The translations under genes and the position numbers were made by a program. The notes below the pieces were generated by a model that was not told the origin of the DNA, did not search any database, and saw only the letters and a program-made list of their open reading frames with translations. 64,000 nt of DNA, taken from positions 1,302,001 through 1,366,000 of the forward strand of contig NZ_CP072801.1 of assembly GCF_017901135.1 (NCBI RefSeq). The letters are read 5' to 3'. Shown here in pieces: positions 26,625 through 35,855 of the stretch; position 1 is the stretch's first letter, and every line of letters starts with the position of its first letter. Origin of the DNA: Thiothrix litoralis (GTDB taxonomy: Bacteria; Pseudomonadota; Gammaproteobacteria; Thiotrichales; Thiotrichaceae).

Positions 26625-27353
26625 TTACAAATCAAAATTGGTCGGCAGCATCACCACATCTCGAATAGTGACACCGCGTGGTCGGGTGAGCATAAACAGG
26701 ATCACATCCGCGACCTCACTTGCTTCAATCAGGCTACCCGATTCCTTGGCTTCCTGAAGTTTTTCCGCTGGCCAGTCGGCAAGCAACGCCGTGATAACCG
26801 GCCCAGGTGACACCGCACCCATCCGAATACCGTGTTTGAATACCTGTCGTCGGGTGGTTTGCACAAAACAGTCAATCGCCCATTTCGACGAGGCGTACAC
26901 AGGTTCCCACGGTGTCGGGAAATGCGCCGCCAAGGAACTGGTGACAATAATATCACCCGTTCCACGCGCTATCATGTGTGGCAATACATCACGGACATTT
27001 TTCATCACCACATTGATATTCAGATTGAGCATCCGGTCAATCGCATCTGGTTCAGCATCAACCAGATCACCGCCGACATACATACCCGCATTGGCATGAA
27101 AGATATCGAGTTGACCGGCTTTTTCCAGGATTTGCGGAACCATTTGCGCACAACGTTGCGGATCCAGCAGGTCGATAACCAAGGGAATTACCGCATCCCC
27201 CTGCTGTTCAGCAATCGCCATGACCGCAGCCTCGTCACGGTCAATCAGCACCACACGAGCCCCTGCTGCCAACATGGCCTCAAGGCTCGCCAAGCCAATA
27301 CCGGATGCGCCGCCTGTAATAGCGGCTACCTTACCCGCCAACGCTTTGCTCAT
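26625..27353 (-). CDS. SDR-family oxidoreductase, probable polyol dehydrogenase
   Basis: A 242-residue classical short-chain dehydrogenase. The NAD(P)-binding motif GGASGIG lies near residue 15, NAG follows near residue 89, and the catalytic Ser and YASSK motif lies near residue 155. The start overlaps the stop of the long-chain dehydrogenase gene by four bases. Its place in a polyol operon suggests oxidation of a sugar alcohol (ribitol-, glucitol- or arabitol-type) complementary to the neighbouring enzyme, but the substrate cannot be read from the sequence. Confidence 0.85.
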   Translation of the reverse strand: MSKALAGKVAAITGGASGIGLASLEAMLAAGARVVLIDRDEAAVMAIAEQQGDAVIPLVIDLLDPQRCAQMVPQILEKAGQLDIFHANAGMYVGGDLVDAEPDAIDRMLNLNINVVMKNVRDVLPHMIARGTGDIIVTSSLAAHFPTPWEPVYASSKWAIDCFVQTTRRQVFKHGIRMGAVSPGPVITALLADWPAEKLQEAKESGSLIEASEVADVILFMLTRPRGVTIRDVVMLPTNFDL

Positions 27354-28747
27354 CTTTTTTTCTCAATGAACTGCTGCACACGCTCGTAAGCACCACGCAT
27401 CTCAGCCAGTAAGCGCTCATCCCCGGCGATATCATCGAACAACAAACGCTCAGCAACATACGCCTTGACCGGATCATCCGAGGTGCAAATGGTGCGGGCA
27501 CTTTCCGCCGTCATGCTCTGATCGTGATATTCATAAGGAATTTCACCGCGTTGCTGCCGCTGCAAAAAGGCCAAAAACAGCGCCGGTAACATGCTGACGC
27601 TCGCCGCACTACGCCCGGCAGCCAGACAATCACGGATAGTTGGCAAAATCATCGAAGGGATTTTGGCGTAAGTATCCATCACCACCCGTGGATTCGCATC
27701 CTGAATATTCGGATTCGCGAAACGTTCCAGCACCACATCACGGTACTTCGCCAGATCCAGCGGGCAGGGATGTTCCGGTGTATCCAGACAAGGAATCGCG
27801 TCATTGGTCACATAATCATACGCCAATTGCACCACATCTGGGTCAGTACAATCTTCATGGATGAAATAATAACCCCGCAAAGTCCCCGCCCAAGCCACGC
27901 AACTATGCGTCGCGTTCAGTAAACGAATCTTGGCTTCCTCATAAGGGGTGACATCTTCAACCATTTCCACCCCGGCCTTTTCCCATTCAGGGCGACCGGC
28001 GATGAAATCATCCTCAAGCACCCACTGGATAAAGGATTCACCCATCAACGCCGCCGGGTCATCACGCCCTGTCGCCGCCAAGACGCGCTCGCGCACATCC
28101 GGGGTTGGGCGTGGGGTAATGCGGTCGACCATGCCATTCGGTGCACGGGTATTTGCCCGTACCCACGCCAACAACTCGGTTTTGCCCTGACGTTCCAGAA
28201 ACTGCTGGAAACCGGCATAAAAACGGGTGCCATTACTGCGCAAATTATCGCAGTTCATCAGGGTAACAGCGCCAGCATCCAGCTGCCGCCGCGCCTCCAA
28301 CAGCAAAGCCATTGCCCCATACAGGGTGCTGCACGTTTTCCCCGATAAATCACTGCGCAAGTCAGCAAAGGTCTCATCCAGATCGTTATTCGCATCCAGA
28401 TAATAACCCGCTTCGGTCACGGTAAAGGAAATGATGCGGGTATTCGGGTCAACCGCTACTGCCGTCAAGCCTTCCAGTTGCGGATCGTAGTCGACAATTT
28501 GCTTGATACACTCAATGTACTGATAAACGTGTTCACCGGCTGGGGAAACCGTTTCCAGCGTATAAGCACCGTGTTGCGACTTAAGGGCAGCCACGGTGTC
28601 GAGCATATCGGGGCGAATATTCCCCCCGATAATTTGCCAACGGGTATCGCCCTGTTCATGCAGGTTTTGCATGTAAACGGCCTGATGGGCACGGTGGAAC
28701 GAACCCAAGCCAATGTGTAACTGGGTTAAAGTTGACGCTTGGCTCAT
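27350..28747 (-). CDS. Mannitol/D-arabinitol dehydrogenase, polyol-specific long-chain family
   Basis: A 465-residue enzyme of the polyol-specific long-chain dehydrogenase family. The N-terminal NAD-binding motif is IGLGSFHRAHQAVYM, and the family's catalytic Lys-x5-Asn-x2-His motif appears as KIRLLNATH near residue 296. The length is nearer to D-arabinitol 4-dehydrogenase (DalD, about 455) than to mannitol 2-dehydrogenase (about 490). The products would be D-xylulose from D-arabitol or fructose from mannitol. A xylulokinase and a fructokinase are both encoded nearby, so both routes fit. It overlaps its neighbours by four bases on both sides. Confidence 0.88.
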   Translation of the reverse strand: MSQASTLTQLHIGLGSFHRAHQAVYMQNLHEQGDTRWQIIGGNIRPDMLDTVAALKSQHGAYTLETVSPAGEHVYQYIECIKQIVDYDPQLEGLTAVAVDPNTRIISFTVTEAGYYLDANNDLDETFADLRSDLSGKTCSTLYGAMALLLEARRQLDAGAVTLMNCDNLRSNGTRFYAGFQQFLERQGKTELLAWVRANTRAPNGMVDRITPRPTPDVRERVLAATGRDDPAALMGESFIQWVLEDDFIAGRPEWEKAGVEMVEDVTPYEEAKIRLLNATHSCVAWAGTLRGYYFIHEDCTDPDVVQLAYDYVTNDAIPCLDTPEHPCPLDLAKYRDVVLERFANPNIQDANPRVVMDTYAKIPSMILPTIRDCLAAGRSAASVSMLPALFLAFLQRQQRGEIPYEYHDQSMTAESARTICTSDDPVKAYVAERLLFDDIAGDERLLAEMRGAYERVQQFIEKKR

Positions 28748-29790
28748 GCCGCCACTCCTTGTGTCATATGGGTTAATCTCATTCCTTTGGCGTCGAAGTA
28801 ATGGATATGCTTGCTATCATCCCACGTCAGCCCCACTCGATCGCCCACATGAACAGTAGTACGACCATACAAACGCACAATCAATGGCTCTTCCAGTTGA
28901 ACCTTGTCGGGGCGAATGTGTACCAAGGTTTCGTTACCCAATGCTTCGACCAGCACCACTTTACCCGCCAGCAGGCCATCCTCTGGGCTAACCATTTGCA
29001 GGTGTTCGGGGCGAATACCCACCTCCGCCACCTGTGCAGGAAACTGACCGAACAAGCTAGCCGGAGCCACGTTCATTTGTGGCATACCGATGAAACGAGC
29101 CACGAAACGGTTGATCGGCTGATCATACAATTCCAATGGCGTACCCACCTGCTCAATGATGCCATCACGCAGTACGACCACGCGGTCTGCCAGTGTCATG
29201 GCTTCAACCTGATCATGGGTAACGTAAACCGTGGTTGCACCCAATTCGCGGTGTAAGGAAGCAATTTCTACCCGTGTATTACCACGCAAGGCAGCATCCA
29301 GATTGGAAAGCGGCTCATCAAACAGGAATACTTTAGGAGAACGTACAATGGAACGACCAATCGCCACCCGCTGACGCTGACCGCCAGAAAGCGCCTTGGG
29401 CGTGCGTTGCAGATACGCCGTAAGGTTTAGTTTGTCAGCAGCCATCTTCACTTTTTCTTGAATGATGGCGGGGTCAACCTTGGCCAAGCGCAGCGCAAAC
29501 GACATGTTTTCTTCCACCGTCATGTGCGGATACAAGGCATAAGACTGGAACACCATCGCCAGATCACGCTTGGACGGCGGCACTTCCGTAATATCACGCC
29601 CATCCAAAATCAACTGTCCACCATTGATCACTTCCAACCCCGCAATCATGCGCAACAGGGTGGATTTACCGCAACCAGAAGGGCCAACGAACACAATAAA
29701 TTCGCCTGACTGGATCTCCAGGCTGACTTCCTTGATTGCGTGTAATTTACCGTAGTACTTATCTACGCTTTTTAACTCTAAAAATGCCAT
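28744..29790 (-). CDS. mtlK: ABC transporter ATP-binding protein, MtlK/SmoK-like
   Basis: A 348-residue ATPase of the MalK/UgpC subfamily. The Walker A (GPSGCGKST), Q-loop, signature (LSGGQRQRVAIGRS) and Walker B (VFLFDEP) motifs are all intact, followed by a C-terminal OB-type regulatory domain (about residues 240-348). It powers import of the sugar alcohol with the two permeases encoded upstream. The MtlK name rests on operon context. Confidence 0.92.
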   Translation of the reverse strand: MAFLELKSVDKYYGKLHAIKEVSLEIQSGEFIVFVGPSGCGKSTLLRMIAGLEVINGGQLILDGRDITEVPPSKRDLAMVFQSYALYPHMTVEENMSFALRLAKVDPAIIQEKVKMAADKLNLTAYLQRTPKALSGGQRQRVAIGRSIVRSPKVFLFDEPLSNLDAALRGNTRVEIASLHRELGATTVYVTHDQVEAMTLADRVVVLRDGIIEQVGTPLELYDQPINRFVARFIGMPQMNVAPASLFGQFPAQVAEVGIRPEHLQMVSPEDGLLAGKVVLVEALGNETLVHIRPDKVQLEEPLIVRLYGRTTVHVGDRVGLTWDDSKHIHYFDAKGMRLTHMTQGVAA

Positions 29791-29802
29791 ATCCTCTTCC
29801 TC

Positions 29803-30648
29803 CTATTTCACTGCACCAAACGTCAGACCCTGCACCAACTGTTTCTGACTGAACCAACCAAACACCACGATCGGTGCAATGGCCAACACAGAAACGGCCG
29901 ACAATTTGGCCCAGAACAACCCTTCAGGGCTGGAATACGAAGCCACTAACGAAGCCAATGTGCCCGCGTTAGCTGCTGTCAGGTTCAATACCCAGAATGC
30001 CTCATTCCACGACAGCACCAGACACAACAAGCCGGTTGATGCCATGCCACCCATTGCCAGTGGCAGCAAGACATGGCGGAATTCCTCACTCAAACCTGCA
30101 CCATCCATGCGTGCTGCTTCGAGAATTTCAATCGGAATATCCTTGAAGTTGGAATACAACATCCACACCATAATCGGCAGATTCATCATCGTGAAAATAA
30201 TGATCAACGAAATAACGTTATCCAACAGGCCGAATTTCTGGCATAACACGTAGATCGGTAGCAATGCACCCACCGCAGGCATCATTTTGGTGGACAGCAT
30301 CCACATCAAAATATCTTTGGTACGTCTGGTCGGGCTAAACGCCATGCTGTAAGCCGCCGGAACAGCGATGAGCAACCCCAGGATGGTTGAACCCACACTG
30401 GTGATGACGGAGTTCCACGCATAGTCGAAGTAACCACTGCGCTCTTGCACCAGAGCGAAGTTCTCCCATGTTGGTGTAAAAGCCCACACACTAGGGACAG
30501 CAATCGCTTGCAGTTCCGTTTTGAATGCGGTCACAAACATAAACAACAGTGGGAAGAAAATAATAAAGGTGATTGCCCATGCCAACAGCGTGCGTGACGC
30601 TAGTCGCATGTTCCAATCGTATTTGCCGGTTCTGACAGGTTTACTCAT
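29803..30648 (-). CDS. mtlG: ABC transporter permease, MtlG-like
   Basis: A 281-residue inner-membrane permease of the MalG type with six predicted helices. The EAA loop that contacts the ATPase appears as EILEAARMDGAGLSEEFRHV. Its gene starts two bases after the stop of the first permease gene and is followed by the ATPase gene, the usual order of polyol importers (E-F-G-K). Confidence 0.92.
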   Translation of the reverse strand: MSKPVRTGKYDWNMRLASRTLLAWAITFIIFFPLLFMFVTAFKTELQAIAVPSVWAFTPTWENFALVQERSGYFDYAWNSVITSVGSTILGLLIAVPAAYSMAFSPTRRTKDILMWMLSTKMMPAVGALLPIYVLCQKFGLLDNVISLIIIFTMMNLPIMVWMLYSNFKDIPIEILEAARMDGAGLSEEFRHVLLPLAMGGMASTGLLCLVLSWNEAFWVLNLTAANAGTLASLVASYSSPEGLFWAKLSAVSVLAIAPIVVFGWFSQKQLVQGLTFGAVK

Positions 30649-30650
30649 GT

Positions 30651-31535
30651 CTATCGCTCCAAATTCTTGCCGATCATGCGGATCAGGAAAATCGCAACAA
30701 TGTTCGCCAAAACGATGGCCAACAGCGCACCGGCGGAAGCCGCACCCACATCAAAGTTGAGCAGCGCTTCGGTAAAGATCAGGAAGGCCAGATTGGTACT
30801 CTCCGTGCCCGGCCCGCCGCCTGTGGTCGTAAAGATTTCGGCGAAAATACTCAGCAGGAAAATCACCTCAATCATAATCACGACTGAAATGGCCCGCCCC
30901 ATGTGCGGCAGGTACAGGTGGCGTAATTGCTGCCAATAGGTTGCACCATCCAGTTCCGAAGCCTCAAGTTGCTCACGATCCATGGATTGCAGCGAGGTAA
31001 TAAAAATCAGGCAGGCAAACGGTAACCATTGCCAACTAATCATAATGATGATTGACCCCAGCGGCATATCCGTCAGCCAGTCAATCGGCGTCAGGCCAAA
31101 GAATTGCCATATTTGCGCCAACACCCCGTAAATCGGGTTCATCATCATGTGTTTCCACAACAATGCATTCACAGTCGGCATCACAAAAAACGGGGAAATC
31201 AGGAGAATGCGCACCAAGCCTTGCCCCGGAAACGGGTCATTGATCAAGAGCGCCAGTGCTAACCCGAGTACCACCGTAATAATAACCACACTACCCAGCA
31301 AGAGCAGTGTATTCATAACGGCGTCTGTAAATGCAGGGTTGCTAATAAAGAACTCGTAGTTCATCAAACCGACAAAACCGGTTTGATCAGGTTGCATCAA
31401 GTTATAGCGGATGAGGGAAAAATAGATGGTCATGCCGAGCGGCACTATCATCCATAACAGCAGGGTTGCAACAGCGGGGGTCATTAATAGCCGGGGAATC
31501 CAGCGATGACCGGGTGTAGATGAGCGCATAATCAA
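30651..31535 (-). CDS. mtlF: ABC transporter permease, MtlF-like
   Basis: A 294-residue permease of the MalF type. The N-terminus starts a hydrophobic helix near residue 17, and the EAA loop reads EQLEASELDGATYWQQLRHL. It pairs with the downstream permease. The gene is separated from the binding-protein gene by 105 bases that contain a strong stem-loop, which would allow the binding protein to be made in excess. Confidence 0.92.
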   Translation of the reverse strand: MIMRSSTPGHRWIPRLLMTPAVATLLLWMIVPLGMTIYFSLIRYNLMQPDQTGFVGLMNYEFFISNPAFTDAVMNTLLLLGSVVIITVVLGLALALLINDPFPGQGLVRILLISPFFVMPTVNALLWKHMMMNPIYGVLAQIWQFFGLTPIDWLTDMPLGSIIIMISWQWLPFACLIFITSLQSMDREQLEASELDGATYWQQLRHLYLPHMGRAISVVIMIEVIFLLSIFAEIFTTTGGGPGTESTNLAFLIFTEALLNFDVGAASAGALLAIVLANIVAIFLIRMIGKNLER

Positions 31536-31586
31536 GCTCCGTATCTGAGTCTGGACAGATGTTACTTTTTAAGCTTTCGTAACTGT

Positions 31587-31627
31587 GGAATCCCCCTCCT
31601 CAAGGACAGGACTTGAGAAGGGGTTCC
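31587..31627 (-). promoter_or_regulatory. Intercistronic stem-loop between mtlE and mtlF
   Basis: GGAA-CCCCTTCTCAAG pairs with CTTGAGGAGGGG-ATTCC around a seven-base loop, directly after the binding-protein stop codon. There is no T tract on the minus strand. Such stem-loops protect upstream mRNA or partly terminate transcription in importer operons, lifting binding-protein levels above permease levels. That role is inferred. Confidence 0.55.
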
Positions 31628-31640
31628 CAGTGGAGAGAGC

Positions 31641-32960
31641 CTATTTCTTGAAGTAACCCGAACGTTGCATTTCGCGCTCAGCAGAAACCTGTGAGGCTTT
31701 CAATGCATCATCAACAGACATTTTGCCTGCCAGCGCAGAACTCATTTGCTGACCGACTGCGATACCAATAGCTTGGAACTCAGGAATAGCGGCAAACTGT
31801 ACGCCCGTGTAAGGCGACTTGGGCAAGGTGCTATCATTTGGATTGGCACTGTCAATGGCTATTTTCTCTGCACTTGCGAAGACCGCTGCCTTCTGGAAAT
31901 CAGCGTTGGCATAAGTGGAAGCACGTGTACCAGTCGGTACTTTGTTCCAACCTTCTTCCTTGGCAACCAGATTGATGTAGTCCTTGGAAGTAGACCACTC
32001 AATGAACTTTTGAGCTTCGGCGGAGTGCTTGGAAGACTCAGGTATGGCTAGCGCCCATGCCCACAACCAGTTGGCACCTTTAGGCGTGACTTTGGTGGGT
32101 GCTTGTGCGAAAGCCACTTTGTCAGCGACTTTACTTTGTGCTGGGTCAGTGATGAAGGATGCTGCGATGGTGGCATCGACCCACATCCCGCACTTGCCTT
32201 CGTTATACAGCGCGAGGATTTCATTGAAACTGTTGGCAGCAGAACCCGGCGGGCCGTATTTGCCCAGTAGATCAACGTAGAAACCGACAGCATCTTTCCA
32301 AGGTTGGGATTCAAGTTGCGGCTTCCAGTCCATATCGAACCATTGACCACCGAAGGTATTCGCCATGGTAGTGATGAGTGCCATATTGTCACCCCAACCC
32401 GGCTTACCGCGCAGGCAGATACCGTAAATACCGTTATCTTTATCGGTAATTTTAGCGGCAACTTCCGCAACGTGATCCCATGTTGGGTTGTCAGGCATAT
32501 CCATGCCAGCTTTTTCCACCAGATCTTTGCGATACATCAGCATGGAGCTTTCACCGTAGAACGGTGCGGCATACAATTTACCATCAGCAGACAAACCATC
32601 GCGGATGGCAGGCAGAATGTCACCCACATCATAGGCATCATCAAATGTCAGATCCTTGATCCAGCCTTTTTTACCCCAGATAGGGGCTTCGTACATACCG
32701 ATGGTCATGACGTCGAACTGACCACCTTTAGTGGCAATGTCGGTCGTAACACGTTGACGCAGTACACCCTCTTCCAGCGTAACCCATTTGAGTTTGATGT
32801 CAGGATTCGCGTCTTCGAAATGCTTGCTGAGCTTTTGCATTTCAACCATGTGACCATTATTGACGGTCGCAATCACCAGATCAGTGGCTGCGTGAGTAAA
32901 TGTGGCTGACGTCAATAGAATAGCACCGCTAACAGCGGTAAATAGGCGGGTAAATTTCAT
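31641..32960 (-). CDS. mtlE: Polyol ABC transporter substrate-binding protein, MtlE/SmoE-like
   Basis: A 439-residue periplasmic binding protein. The ATG at 32960 starts a clear signal peptide (MKFTRLFTAVSGAILLTSAT) cleaved after THA. The open frame continues upstream but without a start of this quality. The body matches family 1 extracellular solute-binding proteins of the sorbitol/mannitol group (WVTLEEGVLRQRVTTDIATK here in part, and PTWDHVAEVAAKITD). It is the first gene of the operon. A decayed second copy of the same gene and its promoter lies at 41345-41860. Confidence 0.92.
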   Translation of the reverse strand: MKFTRLFTAVSGAILLTSATFTHAATDLVIATVNNGHMVEMQKLSKHFEDANPDIKLKWVTLEEGVLRQRVTTDIATKGGQFDVMTIGMYEAPIWGKKGWIKDLTFDDAYDVGDILPAIRDGLSADGKLYAAPFYGESSMLMYRKDLVEKAGMDMPDNPTWDHVAEVAAKITDKDNGIYGICLRGKPGWGDNMALITTMANTFGGQWFDMDWKPQLESQPWKDAVGFYVDLLGKYGPPGSAANSFNEILALYNEGKCGMWVDATIAASFITDPAQSKVADKVAFAQAPTKVTPKGANWLWAWALAIPESSKHSAEAQKFIEWSTSKDYINLVAKEEGWNKVPTGTRASTYANADFQKAAVFASAEKIAIDSANPNDSTLPKSPYTGVQFAAIPEFQAIGIAVGQQMSSALAGKMSVDDALKASQVSAEREMQRSGYFKK

Positions 32961-33250
32961 ACAACTCCTCCAGTGGCTGTAAAAATCCGGCATCAAAAGT
33001 GATATTTTGATGCAGAAAAATAGAAGCATTCCTCTCAATGCAGATAATAGAGTATCACCAACAACCTGAACACCCTGATACGGTATATAACAATGCTGAT
33101 ACTTTATTGCATTTTTTGACATTTATATAGATTCATTAATGCATAAAAGTTTAGTAGTGAGACTTTCAAGGTTTATTCTTTGAAATTAAGCATATAACAA
33201 CATAACGATAAGCTAATTCAGCCTAACAATAGCCCCCATTGAAGGAGAGG
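32961..33250. repeat. Divergent mtlE-xylB control region, copy 1 of a duplicated segment
   Basis: Nearly the whole intergenic region reappears at 41566-41860 with scattered substitutions. The best conserved block is about 33026-33102 and includes GCATTCCTCTCAATGCAG and CGGTATATAACAATGCTGAT. It contains the mtlE leader, a candidate -10 (TATTAT on the minus strand, 33044-33049) and a 21-bp-spaced direct repeat. Confidence 0.8.
33075..33102 (-). promoter_or_regulatory. Candidate AraC-type activator site upstream of mtlE
   Basis: The minus strand carries GTATCAG at 33102-33096 and again at 33081-33075, a direct repeat with a 21-bp period as expected for an AraC dimer. It sits 26 bases upstream of a TATTAT -10 candidate (33044-33049). 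The same repeat with the same spacing is kept in the second copy at 41681-41708. The link to the AraC-family gene at 25672-26598 is inferred. Confidence 0.5.
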
Positions 33251-33255
33251 ACATC

Positions 33256-34704
33256 ATGTATATCGGTATCGATATCGGCACATCGGGTGTAAAAACGTTA
33301 CTCATGAATGAGCAACAAACCATTATCGGCTCAGCACATGCTGGGCTAAGTGTTACCCGCTTGCATTCTGGCTGGTCGGAACAACATCCGGCGGACTGGA
33401 TCAGCGCAACACAAACCACCTTGGACACGCTTGCCCAACAGTTCCCCGCTGCAATGGCGGCAGTCCGAGGGCTGTCATTGTCTGGGCAGATGCACGGTGC
33501 GACCCTGTTAGATAAAGATCATCAAGTATTGCGCCCCTGCCTCTTGTGGAACGATACCCGCAGCCATCTGGAAGCCGCCGCGCTAGATGCCAACCCGTTG
33601 TTTCGCCAGATGTCCGGGAACATCGTTTTTCCGGGCTTTACTGCCCCCAAATTGCTGTGGGTGAAGCACCACGAACCCGCCATTTTCGATCAGGTAGCGC
33701 AAGTCCTGTTACCCAAGGATTATGTACGCCTGTGGCTAACCGGCGAAACGGTGTCGGATATGTCGGATGCGTCCGGGACGTCATGGCTCGATGTCGCCGG
33801 ACGCTGCTGGTCGGATGAATTGCTGGCTGCCAGCAGTATGCAACGCAGCCAAATGCCACGTTTGGTGGAAGGCACTGAAAACAGCGGCGCGTTGCGTACT
33901 GTACTGGCTAAACGTTGGGGGATGCAGCAATCGCCGCTGGTGGCCGGTGGCGCAGGTGACAATGCGGCCTCGGCTTGCGGCATGGGAGTTGTACAAGCGG
34001 GTAGCGCTTTTGTTTCGCTGGGAACATCCGGGGTGCTGTTTGCGGCTAATGCCACGTATCTACCGAATCCCGGCAGTGCGGTACACGCTTTTTGCCATGC
34101 CATACCGGATACCTGGCATCAGATGGGGGTTATCCTCTCAGCAACCGATGCCTTGAACTGGTATGCAGGCATTACCGCTATTCCCGCTGCGGCCTTGACC
34201 GCTGCGTTGGGGGAACACCTGAGCGCCCCCAGTGGCATCACCTTCCTGCCTTACCTGTCTGGGGAACGTACCCCGCATAATGATGCCACCATTCGGGGGG
34301 CATTCATCGGCCTTGAACACCAGCACACCCGGCAACACCTGACGCAGGCTGTCTTGGAAGGCGTTGCTTTTGCCATTCGCGATAATCTGGGAGCACTGAA
34401 TGCCGCTGGTACTAATCTGCAACGGCTGACGGCTGTCGGGGGTGGTTCAAAATCGCATTACTGGCTGCGCCTGATCGCTACCGTACTGAACCTACCAGTC
34501 GATATTCCCGCAGATGGGGATTTCGGCGGGGCTTTCGGGGCGGCAAGGTTGGCATTGATTGCCGCCAATAATGCTGACCCGCTGAGCGTTTGCCAACCAC
34601 CGCCGATTAAACAGAGCATCGCCCCACAATCAGCGTTAACGGTAGCCTATGAAGATGCCTACCAACGTTACCGAGCTGTTTATCCGCTCCTGAAGCAGCG
34701 TTAA
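33256..34704 (+). CDS. xylB: Xylulokinase
   Basis: A 482-residue FGGY-family carbohydrate kinase. The N-terminal phosphate-binding motif is YIGIDIGTSGVKTLLM, followed by the xylulokinase-typical SLSGQMHGATLLD. A second motif (GGGSKSHYWLRLIATVLNLP) lies in the C-terminal domain. It converts D-xylulose to xylulose 5-phosphate, the step after D-arabitol oxidation. It is transcribed divergently from the importer operon across a 295-bp shared control region and corresponds to mtlY of the Pseudomonas mannitol cluster. GGAGAGG precedes the ATG. Confidence 0.94.
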   Translation: MYIGIDIGTSGVKTLLMNEQQTIIGSAHAGLSVTRLHSGWSEQHPADWISATQTTLDTLAQQFPAAMAAVRGLSLSGQMHGATLLDKDHQVLRPCLLWNDTRSHLEAAALDANPLFRQMSGNIVFPGFTAPKLLWVKHHEPAIFDQVAQVLLPKDYVRLWLTGETVSDMSDASGTSWLDVAGRCWSDELLAASSMQRSQMPRLVEGTENSGALRTVLAKRWGMQQSPLVAGGAGDNAASACGMGVVQAGSAFVSLGTSGVLFAANATYLPNPGSAVHAFCHAIPDTWHQMGVILSATDALNWYAGITAIPAAALTAALGEHLSAPSGITFLPYLSGERTPHNDATIRGAFIGLEHQHTRQHLTQAVLEGVAFAIRDNLGALNAAGTNLQRLTAVGGGSKSHYWLRLIATVLNLPVDIPADGDFGGAFGAARLALIAANNADPLSVCQPPPIKQSIAPQSALTVAYEDAYQRYRAVYPLLKQR

Positions 34705-34854
34705 TAGCGACAAGCGTATTCACGGCTCGAGCACGCTAACATGATACAACGGGTTAGTTTATCTAACCCATACCTCAATTTATTCTCACTTGTTGCAGTG
34801 CAGCATCAAGAGTAGAGTGACCCCATCAAGAACATTCCAATAGAGGAAATAATT

Positions 34855-35040
34855 ATGTTTAGCATTCCAACCATCATCGTTAATTTATGGGCATTTTGTA
34901 AAACAGAAGTAAGCATTTACAAAACCATTAACACATTGCGTGCGTTTAGTGATCGCGAATTAGAAGACCTGGGATTATCCCGCTTTACTCTGCAAGATGC
35001 AGTGCGCAATGGTCGTAAGAATCAGGAGCTTTTCAGATAA
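34855..35040 (+). CDS. DUF1127 small protein
   Basis: A 61-residue protein. The C-terminal half has the DUF1127 signature (LRAFSDRELEDLGLSR), usually Arg-rich and involved in RNA binding or stress adaptation in other bacteria. The N-terminal half is hydrophobic (SIPTIIVNLWAFCKTE). It has its own 150-bp upstream region and an AGAGGAAAT ribosome site. It converges with the eda operon. Confidence 0.8.
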   Translation: MFSIPTIIVNLWAFCKTEVSIYKTINTLRAFSDRELEDLGLSRFTLQDAVRNGRKNQELFR

Positions 35041-35096
35041 AAAAAGCCCCCTCTCGGAGGAGAGGAGGTAACTGAGGAGTCGTAAAAGAAACTGTT

Positions 35097-35141
35097 AAAA
35101 AGACCCCTCCCTTATGAATGACTCAACATAAGGGAAGGGTT
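35097..35141 (-). terminator. Terminator of the porin-frk-zwf-edd-eda operon
   Basis: On the minus strand, ACCCTTCCCTTAT pairs with ATAAGGGAGGGGT (one bulge) and is followed by CTTTTT. It lies about 90 bases after the eda stop. Confidence 0.7.
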
Positions 35142-35146
35142 AACCA

Positions 35147-35177
35147 GAGCCGTTAAACCAGACTATCCTAACGGCTC
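35147..35177. repeat. Perfect 9-bp inverted repeat after eda
   Basis: GAGCCGTTA pairs with TAACGGCTC across 13 bases. It lies just before the terminator on the minus strand and may add stability to the transcript end. Confidence 0.45.
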
Positions 35178-35226
35178 CAATGTCCAGAAAAGTAGAGGAG
35201 TCGACTCAATACCTGACTGTGGACAT

Positions 35227-35853
35227 TCAGGCCACTTTAACCAATTCGCAGTTAAAGCGGGCAATGCTTTCAATACCTGCCCAGTCATGGGCGAGAACTT
35301 TATCTTCCGGGGTCAACCACGAACCACCCACACACAATACATTGGGTAATGCCAAGTATTCGCGAATGGTTTGCACGCTAATGCCACCGGTTGGGCAGAA
35401 ACGCACATCAGGCAAAGGCCCATGGATGGATTTCAACATTTTCACCCCACCCGCTGCTTCAGCCGGGAAAAACTTCAGGGTGTCATAGCCACGTTCCAGC
35501 AATTTCATCACCTCGGATACCGTTGCAGCACCGGGCAATAGCAGCAAACCTTCATCTTCTGCCGCCGACAGCAAGCTATCGGTGACACCGGGCGACACCG
35601 CAAAACTGGCACCTGCCGCTTTCACCGCTTTCACATCAGCCGGGGTCAACACCGTGCCCGCGCCGACGATACTGCCAGGCACTTCACTCATGCGACGGAT
35701 CACTTCCAAGGCCGCCGAGGTACGCAAAGTCACTTCCAGCACATGCAGGCCACCGCTGACCAATGCCTGCGCCAAGGGCTGGGCAAGCGTGGCATCATGA
35801 ACGACCAGCACCGGAATGACCGGCACTTGCTGGCAAATACTTCTAATTGACAT
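35227..35853 (-). CDS. eda: KDPG (2-keto-3-deoxy-6-phosphogluconate) aldolase
   Basis: A 208-residue TIM-barrel aldolase. The Schiff-base Lys lies in DTLKFFPAEAAGG and the catalytic Glu in VLEVTLRTSAAL. The phosphate-binding segment FCPTGGIS is also present. It cleaves KDPG to pyruvate and glyceraldehyde 3-phosphate, the last step of the Entner-Doudoroff route. Its start is two bases after the edd stop codon. Confidence 0.96.
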   Translation of the reverse strand: MSIRSICQQVPVIPVLVVHDATLAQPLAQALVSGGLHVLEVTLRTSAALEVIRRMSEVPGSIVGAGTVLTPADVKAVKAAGASFAVSPGVTDSLLSAAEDEGLLLLPGAATVSEVMKLLERGYDTLKFFPAEAAGGVKMLKSIHGPLPDVRFCPTGGISVQTIREYLALPNVLCVGGSWLTPEDKVLAHDWAGIESIARFNCELVKVA

Positions 35854-35855
35854 GG

